From a virus, in the IMG/VR virus record IMGVR_UViG_3300020205_000160, positions 1 to 25,276 of that record: DNA of 25,276 bases; one strand, 5' to 3'. This document shows, in pieces, positions 21,426 through 25,276 of this stretch. Each line of letters starts with the position of its first letter. The stretch's first letter is position 1. Position numbers and translations under genes: made by a program. The notes below the pieces were generated by a model. The model saw nothing but the letters and a program-made list of their open reading frames with translations. It was not told where the DNA came from and did not search any database.

Positions 21426-22231
21426 ACGTCACTTAAGATTCTCCATGCTGTTGCTGCACACAATGGGACTTGTCCGTTTCCAATGGCTTTAAGTCTGTCC
21501 ACCCTAGCGGCCACCCCATCAGCCACTCTACCCACGTTGGGTTCAGCCTTCCACCAACTTGCGCCGCCAAAGTCGGCGTGTTTCTGTTTAATTCGCTGGG
21601 TGCGTTTGTTTCCTTCGAATTGTGTGCCGTTGGTGTCGGCCATAGGTTTTTTCTTGCCATTAATGCTAGTGTCGGTCTCTGCTTTGAACTTCCCACCGAA
21701 GTATTGAACCTCCCGCTTCCTGAATCTATGCTGCAAGGTGTCGGTAGCAACAAGCCAGAATCTGTCCCGTTGGTGATTTGCTTCAACGTCGGCAGCTCCC
21801 AGCACTGTCCATCGGCAGTCATACCCGAGCGCGGCCAAGTCACTGAGGACAACTCCAAGTCCTCGAGTAAGGAGAGCTGGGCTGTTTTCCACAAATGCAA
21901 ATCGGTGTCGTACTTCGCTAATGATGCGCGCCATTTCAGCCCACATTCCGCTGCGCTTTCCTGTGATTCCTGCCCCCCCCCCAGCAACTGAGATGTCTTG
22001 GCATGGAAACCCGCCAGATACAACGTCAACAATTCCTCTCCACGGTTTTCCGTCAAAGGTTTGTACGTCATCCCAAATCGGGAAAGGCGGGAGAAGCCCG
22101 TCATTTTGTCGGGCGCACAGTACGCTTGCTGGATACGGCTCCCACTCAACGGCGCAGACTGTTCGCCACCCAAGGAGGTGTCCCCCAAGTATTCCTCCAC
22201 CAGCGCCTGCGAAAAGAGCCAACTCATTCAA
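21422..22231 (-). CDS. DNA (cytosine-5) methyltransferase
   Basis: 269 residues starting at TTG 22231; no ATG is available because a TGA lies a few codons upstream and motif I begins at residue 5. Motifs: I LFAGAGGG (6-13), IV GGFPCQDIS with catalytic C77, VI ENS (115-117), VIII HQRDRFWLV (153-161), X AIGNGQVP (249-256). The target-recognition region (about 165-235) is short; M.HhaI has 327 residues. SD GGAGG is only 4 nt from TTG. A 264-codon open frame overlaps almost the whole gene in the +1 frame, and a run of ten G (21973-21982) lies in it. It is an orphan methyltransferase, with no restriction gene nearby, and probably protects phage DNA. Confidence 0.9.
   Translation of the reverse strand: MNELALFAGAGGGILGGHLLGWRTVCAVEWEPYPASVLCARQNDGLLPPFPIWDDVQTFDGKPWRGIVDVVSGGFPCQDISVAGGGAGITGKRSGMWAEMARIISEVRHRFAFVENSPALLTRGLGVVLSDLAALGYDCRWTVLGAADVEANHQRDRFWLVATDTLQHRFRKREVQYFGGKFKAETDTSINGKKKPMADTNGTQFEGNKRTQRIKQKHADFGGASWWKAEPNVGRVADGVAARVDRLKAIGNGQVPLCAATAWRILSDV
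21433..22227 (-). CDS. Overlapping ORF in the +1 frame of the C5-methyltransferase gene
   Basis: 264 codons from ATG 22227 to 21433, lying wholly inside the methyltransferase gene. The perfect SD AGGAGG is 8 nt before this ATG but only 4 nt before the methyltransferase TTG. The peptide has recognisable segments such as SRLSRFGMTYKPLTENRGEE, SSVTWPRSGMTADGQCWELP and NPTWVEWLMGWPLGWTDLKP. I recall similar sequences, including MSW-start and PRxGM-type stretches, as unnamed entries near phage methyltransferases. The similarity could be a by-product of conservation of the methyltransferase frame. Trp/Pro/Ser-rich, no domain known. Whether a protein is made is unknown. Confidence 0.45.
   Translation of the reverse strand: MSWLFSQALVEEYLGDTSLGGEQSAPLSGSRIQQAYCAPDKMTGFSRLSRFGMTYKPLTENRGEELLTLYLAGFHAKTSQLLGGGQESQESAAECGLKWRASLAKYDTDLHLWKTAQLSLLEDLELSSVTWPRSGMTADGQCWELPTLKQITNGTDSGLLLPTPCSIDSGSGRFNTSVGSSKQRPTLALMARKNLWPTPTAHNSKETNAPSELNRNTPTLAAQVGGRLNPTWVEWLMGWPLGWTDLKPLETDKSHCVQQQHGES
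21973..21982. repeat. Homopolymer run of ten C (ten G in the coding strand)
   Basis: The run follows the PCQDIS motif of the methyltransferase and encodes AGGGA. In the overlapping frame it encodes LGGG. It is the only homopolymer of this length that I noticed in the window. Its length keeps the methyltransferase frame intact. Confidence 0.9.
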
Positions 22232-22458
22232 AATGCCTCCTCGTCATCTTGCCAATGTTGCACTGGAGGCTTTAGGGCTGCTTCAACAATGCTTCGCTTC
22301 GCGGCAAATTTCCCACCAGACCACTTGTGAGCTGAACAAAAAGCTGGCTCACCGTCCATTCGCACCGACCATCGCTTGCCGCAGCCTGCAACACTGCACA
22401 TCAGGTGGTCTGCGTCCGAGGTTGGTTGCTCTTGTTTTTTCCAGTTTTCAAGTGCCAT
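22228..22458 (-). CDS. Small Cys/His-rich protein, probable zinc binder (76 aa)
   Basis: 76 residues; ATG at 22458. The middle carries MCSVAGCGKRWSVRMDGEPA followed by FCSAHKW, i.e. C-x4-C then C-x2-H, a small zinc-ribbon-like pattern common in short phage proteins. The ends are charged. The stop overlaps the methyltransferase TTG start (TTTTGA), so it supplies coupled translation to the methyltransferase and to the overlapping ORF. It overlaps the DUF1376 gene by 11 nt. Function unknown; nucleic-acid binding is likely. Confidence 0.75.
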   Translation of the reverse strand: MALENWKKQEQPTSDADHLMCSVAGCGKRWSVRMDGEPAFCSAHKWSGGKFAAKRSIVEAALKPPVQHWQDDEEAF

Positions 22459-23248
22459 GGTATTTGCCCTCTACGATTTTTGCGAAGTTGCTGGGTTTGA
22501 TGATCCACTCTAAGTCGGCCAGGAATGCTCGACCGTCTTTGCTGTTGACCTTGCCGGTCAGGAACTTGGATTTGTTGATGTGCTGGAAAAAGCCTTCCCA
22601 CCACTCCAGAATTGCTTCGGCTGTGGCTGGCCTGCTTTGCCCGATGTCAGCAGCAACCTCACGCCATCGTTGTCTGAGGTAGCCCTGCCTAGCAGTGTTC
22701 CAGACCTCAACCTTGCGTAGTGTTGGCAAGTGCTGGTGGTACAGGCTTATGACTGCTTGGTGATTGCAGCCTGGAAAGCTCGAAAGTTCACCCTCAGGTT
22801 CACCTTCAGGTGGACATATAGATGTATTTGTTGTTGATAAAGGTGAAGGTGAAGGTGAAGGTGATGTGCTATCCCCCAAGGATGCTTGGAGCATAGTTGG
22901 AGCATCTTTTTTGCCGTATCTTGCTGCTGCACCGGCTTTTCCACGCTTTGAATTCACTTCTTTGTTGTGATTGGCCTTGGCCAGCTCATCATCAACACGG
23001 TGGTGTGACCATTGCCCAGACTGAACTTGGAAGAATGCTTGAAGCATAGTCCGAGCATTGCTCCAAGCTGCAGGCGACAGTCTTGTGATCTGTGCTAGCA
23101 CGCCATCATCGTCTGGTGGAGGCCCGTTTTTCCAATAGTCCATCAGCAGCAGGAGATAGGCTCCGTGCTGTTCTGTTGTCAAACGGGAGGTTGCGCTCAG
23201 ATAGTCCGCTACATAAAGCGGCATCCAAATATCGACTTTTGAACTCAT
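22448..23248 (-). CDS. DUF1376 (YdaU-like) replication protein
   Basis: 266 residues; ATG at 23248 with SD AAGG. Residues 5-90 (VDIWMPLYVADYLSATSRLT, then QHGAYLLLLMDYWKNGPPPD, ITRLSPAAWSNARTMLQAFF) form the DUF1376 domain found in YdaU of the Rac prophage and in phage replication organisers. A Lys/Arg-rich part (NSKRGKAGAAARYGKK) and a low-complexity SPSPSPSP linker (about 130-140) follow. The C-terminal half (NTARQGYLRQRWREVAADIG, then AILEWWEGFFQHINKSKFLT) resembles the tail of such proteins, thought to bind DNA and the host helicase. Likely recognises the phage origin; no helicase gene is seen here. First large gene of the leftward operon. Confidence 0.8.
   Translation of the reverse strand: MSSKVDIWMPLYVADYLSATSRLTTEQHGAYLLLLMDYWKNGPPPDDDGVLAQITRLSPAAWSNARTMLQAFFQVQSGQWSHHRVDDELAKANHNKEVNSKRGKAGAAARYGKKDAPTMLQASLGDSTSPSPSPSPLSTTNTSICPPEGEPEGELSSFPGCNHQAVISLYHQHLPTLRKVEVWNTARQGYLRQRWREVAADIGQSRPATAEAILEWWEGFFQHINKSKFLTGKVNSKDGRAFLADLEWIIKPSNFAKIVEGKYHGT
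22840..22863. repeat. Hexanucleotide repeat GGTGAA, four copies
   Basis: aaggtgaaggtgaaggtgaagg in the plus strand encodes the SPSPSPSP linker of the DUF1376 protein on the minus strand. Copy-number change would keep the frame. Confidence 0.85.
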
Positions 23249-23346
23249 GATGACCTTACTTCATTGGTCTGCTTCACTGTGAAAGAACATCGGCAGGAGG
23301 GTGAAGAATCCTCTTTTCGTCCGCTAAGACTAGCCGTGCCCAAATT

Positions 23347-23502
23347 TTAACTTACAAACCACTCCGGCTTGATGACCATGAGCTGATACAGCCGCCCCTT
23401 GGGGAGCTGCACCCACTGCGATACAGCACCCCTGGTCACGCCCAAGATGCGGCCTAGGGCTGCTTTTGAGCCTGCAAGTTTCACTGCTTGTTCCGTTGTC
23501 AT
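23347..23502 (-). CDS. Cro/YdaS-like HTH transcription regulator
   Basis: 51 residues, from ATG at 23502 with AGGA upstream, to TAA at 23347. The sequence TEQAVKLAGSKAALGRILGV, then TRGAVSQWVQLPKGRLYQLM and VIKPEWF, shows the layout of P22-Cro and YdaS proteins: helix 2 KAALGRILGV, turn, recognition helix TRGAVSQWV, then a short Leu/Tyr dimerisation tail. First gene of the leftward operon, as cro is in lambdoid phages. It would bind in 23503-23682 and repress early transcription. No partner CI-type repressor gene lies between the divergent operons. A toxin-repressing YdaS-type role is the alternative. Confidence 0.85.
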   Translation of the reverse strand: MTTEQAVKLAGSKAALGRILGVTRGAVSQWVQLPKGRLYQLMVIKPEWFVS

Positions 23503-23682
23503 TCGCGCATCCTACTATACATTTGCGGGCTTGTGCAATAAATTTTCCCTATCAGGTTTGGAAAGCCGATTAAAAAGTTTTTTCATTTTTTTTGTGCTGA
23601 TGTGAATTTTGGCGTTTAGAATCCTATACAATATTTACATGCCCCAGCAATTTCACAAGGGGTCTTTTTAGGAGCTAGCAAC
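23503..23682. promoter_or_regulatory. Divergent early promoter/operator region
   Basis: 180 bp, AT-rich, between the leftward regulator gene and the rightward operon. A motif atccta-ctatacA at 23509-23521 and atcctataca at 23621-23630 share ATCCTA..TATACA. Each overlaps a possible -10 element: TATAGT (minus strand, 23519 to 23514) and TATACA (plus, 23625-23630). -35 elements are unclear (TTATTG 16 bp upstream of the leftward one). The two repeats are candidate operators for the Cro-like protein. A T-rich stretch lies at 23575-23592. No coding frame of note was seen. Confidence 0.55.
23641..23675 (+). promoter_or_regulatory. Leader hairpin and RBS of the first rightward gene
   Basis: CCCC at 23642-23645 can pair with GGGG at 23659-23662; T5 at 23665-23669 and the SD AGGAG at 23670-23674 follow. 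The segment CAAGGGGTCTTTTTAGGA recurs before the next gene (23938-23955) with one base less. Possibly an attenuator-like structure. Confidence 0.5.
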
Positions 23683-23907
23683 ATGATCATTACACGCCCA
23701 CCAATCACACACATCGAAGTCCTGCAAGCCAATGAAGGCGAGCGAGTTTACGGCATCACAACAGGCCAACTGTTGACCGTGCATCATGTGACACCATGCT
23801 TTATTTTTGCCAAGTCACATTCTGGACGCGAGATCAAAATCAGCAAGAAAACTAGACGCGCATGCCATTGGGGATCAGCATCTACCAGCCCTGTCTTTAA
23901 CGTCTAA
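23683..23907 (+). CDS. Hypothetical early protein (74 aa)
   Basis: 74 residues; ATG at 23683, SD AGGAG 8 nt upstream. Sequence pattern IEVLQANEGERVYGITTGQL, then LTVHHVTPCFIFAKSHSGRE, a small beta-rich protein with a basic tail (KISKKTRRACHWG). I do not recognise it. First gene of the rightward operon, so probably expressed early and under control of the Cro-like protein. Could be a DNA- or RNA-associated protein from its basic C-terminal part. The stop is followed by an intergenic stretch with two hairpins. Confidence 0.7.
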   Translation: MIITRPPITHIEVLQANEGERVYGITTGQLLTVHHVTPCFIFAKSHSGREIKISKKTRRACHWGSASTSPVFNV

Positions 23908-23910
23908 ACC

Positions 23911-23955
23911 AACCGGGGCTTCGGCCCCATCACTCCCGCAAGGGTCTTTTTAGGA
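23911..23955 (+). promoter_or_regulatory. UUCG hairpin plus leader hairpin before the second rightward gene
   Basis: GGGGC-TTCG-GCCCC at 23915-23928, the same sequence as the terminator at 19909-19928 but here without an immediate T-run, is followed by CCC-GCAA-GGG at 23935-23944, then TCTTTTT and AGGA. The second half repeats the leader at 23656-23673. It may partially terminate or tune translation of the downstream gene. Confidence 0.6.
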
Positions 23956-23961
23956 AACATC

Positions 23962-24177
23962 ATGACAATTTACTTTAACCGCAATATCAACGGCTTTTGG
24001 TTTACCGGAAAGGCCGAACTGGAGCCTGCTGAGGCAGCAACCGCCACTGACCCAGCTTGGCCCGCTGTAGCCACGGTGTACACACTGCACATAGATGGGT
24101 CTGAAAAAGACTGCATCGACATCATTGATCCAGCCATTGTTCAGCGCATCGAACAGATGCTGGTGGAGGCCGTATGA
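23962..24177 (+). CDS. Hypothetical early protein (71 aa)
   Basis: 71 residues; ATG at 23962 with SD AGGA 8 nt upstream. Short beta-rich start (MTIYFNRNINGFWFTGKAEL), Ala/Thr/Pro stretch, then ATVYTLHIDGSEKDCIDIID and a C-terminal helix (PAIVQRIEQMLVEAV). Acidic overall. Small proteins with the FxGKAELEP-like start and a terminal helix occur in phage early regions, but I cannot name this one. Stop overlaps the next start (ATGA), so translation is coupled. Confidence 0.7.
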   Translation: MTIYFNRNINGFWFTGKAELEPAEAATATDPAWPAVATVYTLHIDGSEKDCIDIIDPAIVQRIEQMLVEAV

Positions 24178-24350
24178 AGCAGCTTAAAGACATGGCTTAC
24201 GCAAGCTGCAACAACCCACAAGAGCAACTTGCTCTTTATGTTGAGCTGCTCGAGGCTCACATCGTTCACCAAAACCAAATGCTGGAGGTTTTCCAGAAGG
24301 AGCTTGATGAAGTCATCAATTTACTTTCAAGGAGCAATCATGAAAATTAA
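24174..24350 (+). CDS. Hypothetical small helical protein (58 aa)
   Basis: 58 residues from ATG at 24174, which overlaps the previous stop by 4 nt. Mostly helical and acidic: MKQLKDMAYASCNNPQEQLA, then LYVELLEAHIVHQNQMLEVF and QKELDEVINLLSRS, with a heptad-like Leu/Val/Ile spacing suggesting a coiled coil. The end overlaps the next gene by 11 nt. No recognised family. Confidence 0.65.
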   Translation: MKQLKDMAYASCNNPQEQLALYVELLEAHIVHQNQMLEVFQKELDEVINLLSRSNHEN

Positions 24351-24621
24351 GACCACCATCCATGTCCACTTTGTCAAATATTCTTGGGACACTGAGGGCT
24401 GCTTCCAGGCCATGTCTTGCAAGATCACAGACAGTCAAGACTTCTCTTATGTTGGTTCTCAAGAGATCGAGGTTGATGTGCCAGATCACTTTAACCCACG
24501 GCCTGCACAAATTGCTGTGCTGGAAGCAGAGAGGCAAAAGGTCATGACCGACTTCCGAAAGTCCATCATTATCATCAACGAACGCATCAGCAAATTGGAA
24601 GCATTGGAGTACACAGCATGA
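24340..24621 (+). CDS. Hypothetical protein (93 aa) upstream of erf
   Basis: 93 residues from ATG at 24340 with SD AAGGAG; the open frame extends back to 24229 but there it only shadows the 58-residue gene. N-terminal beta part (MKIKTTIHVHFVKYSWDTEG, then AMSCKITDSQDFSYVGSQEI and EVDVPDHF), followed by a C-terminal helix (AQIAVLEAERQKVMTDFRKS). I recall similar unnamed proteins just before phage recombination genes, where they may cooperate with the annealing protein. Stop overlaps the erf start by 4 nt, suggesting a functional pairing. Confidence 0.7.
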   Translation: MKIKTTIHVHFVKYSWDTEGCFQAMSCKITDSQDFSYVGSQEIEVDVPDHFNPRPAQIAVLEAERQKVMTDFRKSIIIINERISKLEALEYTA

Positions 24622-25181
24622 AGAACATCGCAACTGCACTTGTTAAGGCACAGCAAGCCTTTGGCCCTGCATTGAAAAGCAGCACTAACCCGCATTTCCG
24701 CAGCCGCTATGCAGACTTGTCAGCTTGCGTTGAGGCAGTCATCGAAGGTCTGAACGGGGCTGGCATTGCCCTTGTCCAACGCACCAGCGAAGACCTCACC
24801 GGGGTGACAGTGGAAACAGTCTTCATTCATGAATCTGGCGAGATGCTAGAGTGCGGAAAGCTGCACGTACCAGCCGCCAAGCAAGACCCGCAAGGCTACG
24901 GCAGCGCCCTTACATACGCAAGGCGATACAGCTTGATGGCCGCTTGCGGCATTGCACCTGAAGATGACGATGGCAATGCTGCCACCCGCAAGCCGACAGC
25001 ACCGACTCCAGACATTACCGACCATCTGGCAGCAATTGAGGCCAGTGCGACCAGTGATGAGCTGGCTGCGATCTACAAGCAAGCACTTGAGGCTTGCCAA
25101 GGCAACCAGGCGCTTCAGGCCAAAGTCATTGCAGCGAAGAAGGCACGGGTTGAGCGAGCCAAACAGGAGAAAGCAGCATGA
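24618..25181 (+). CDS. erf: Erf-family single-strand DNA annealing protein
   Basis: 187 residues (P22 Erf 204); ATG at 24618 overlaps the previous stop. The N-terminal domain IATALVKAQQAFGPALKSST, then NPHFRSRYADLSACVEAVIE, ALVQRT and YGSALTYARRYSLMAACGIA is the hallmark of ERF proteins. It is followed by PEDDDGNAA, a linker and a C-terminal Ala/Lys helical domain. It anneals complementary strands and allows circularization or recombination of the injected genome; P22 uses the same type. With RusA and the HNH protein on the other arm, it completes a recombination set. Confidence 0.93.
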   Translation: MKNIATALVKAQQAFGPALKSSTNPHFRSRYADLSACVEAVIEGLNGAGIALVQRTSEDLTGVTVETVFIHESGEMLECGKLHVPAAKQDPQGYGSALTYARRYSLMAACGIAPEDDDGNAATRKPTAPTPDITDHLAAIEASATSDELAAIYKQALEACQGNQALQAKVIAAKKARVERAKQEKAA

Positions 25182-25276
25182 GCACACGACCCGAAGCCCT
25201 GCGACTTGCTGATGCGTTAGATGCGTACCACACTGCCGCACATCATAAACAAGCCGCCGTTGAACTGCGCCGCTTG
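25178..25276 (+). CDS. Hypothetical early protein, cut by window edge
   Basis: ATG at 25178 overlaps the erf stop by 4 nt. 33 codons are visible, MSTRPEALRLADALDAYHTA, then AHHKQAAVELRRL, a helical start found in many short phage early proteins of unknown role. The C-terminus lies outside the window. Confidence 0.65.
   Translation, partial: MSTRPEALRLADALDAYHTAAHHKQAAVELRRL

Noticed and set aside
21163-21432. 89-codon frame from GTG 21432
   Set aside because: It overlaps the 94-residue gene, which carries the recognisable REWL/AWWE/RGQ pattern and the coupled ATG start.
21921-22682. 253-codon plus-strand ORF opposite the methyltransferase and DUF1376 genes
   Set aside because: It spans three real minus-strand genes; no recognisable domain and no promoter or SD.
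23249-23346. 98-bp gap between the regulator and DUF1376 genes
   Set aside because: Only very short frames and a weak GAGG/CCTC pairing; nothing beyond the DUF1376 ribosome-binding site can be supported.
1-25276. tRNA, CRISPR array, insertion sequence, integrase or att site
   Set aside because: Looked for by eye on both strands; no cloverleaf with TTCGA arm, spaced repeats, transposase or recombinase motif noticed.

Overview
This window is part of a tailed-phage (or prophage) genome whose virion genes follow the plan of the short-tailed phage P22. On the minus strand, reading right to left, it carries a small-terminase candidate, large terminase, P22-type portal, scaffold, P22-type coat, gp4-like tail accessory factor, gp10-like stabilization protein, three ejection-type proteins, a P22-tailspike-type head-binding protein and a fibre that runs off the left edge. 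The rightward early operon ends in an Erf-family recombinase, again as in P22. Nothing in the window fixes the host. Base composition, gene style and the UUCG-loop terminators fit a Gram-negative host, perhaps a freshwater betaproteobacterium, but that is a guess. I saw no integrase, lysis gene, tRNA, CRISPR array or insertion sequence.

Layout. 23503-23682 is a divergent control region. To its right (plus strand, 23683-25276) are four small unknown genes, an Erf-type single-strand annealing protein and the start of another gene. To its left (minus strand) are a 51-residue Cro/YdaS-like regulator, a DUF1376 replication-type protein, a small Cys-rich protein, a C5-cytosine methyltransferase that is almost completely overlapped by a second long frame, a small helical protein, a RusA-type resolvase, another helical protein and a YbcO/DUF1364-type HNH protein. 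At 19909-19928 a UUCG-loop terminator marks a probable early/late boundary. After it come a tiny exported protein, a ParB-like protein, a Mom-like DNA-modification protein, the terminase pair, and then the head and tail genes down to position 1.

Most minus-strand genes overlap by 1-30 nt with stop/start junctions such as ATGA, TAATG and TTGA, so they are probably translated as a coupled polycistron. Several starts differ from the longest open frame and were chosen from Shine-Dalgarno (SD) spacing. Five small genes or candidate genes (54, 49, 45, 51 and 58 residues) lie below the usual size cut-off and are listed here.

The most unusual content is the DNA-modification part. The Mom-like and ParB-like genes sit directly upstream of the terminase. 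The cytosine methyltransferase starts at TTG, contains a run of ten G, and shares nearly all of its DNA with a 264-codon open frame that has the better ribosome-binding site. Also notable are a HiPIP-like four-cysteine protein inside the virion gene block, a tailspike head-binding domain encoded apart from its fibre, and a regulatory region with no CI-type repressor gene.
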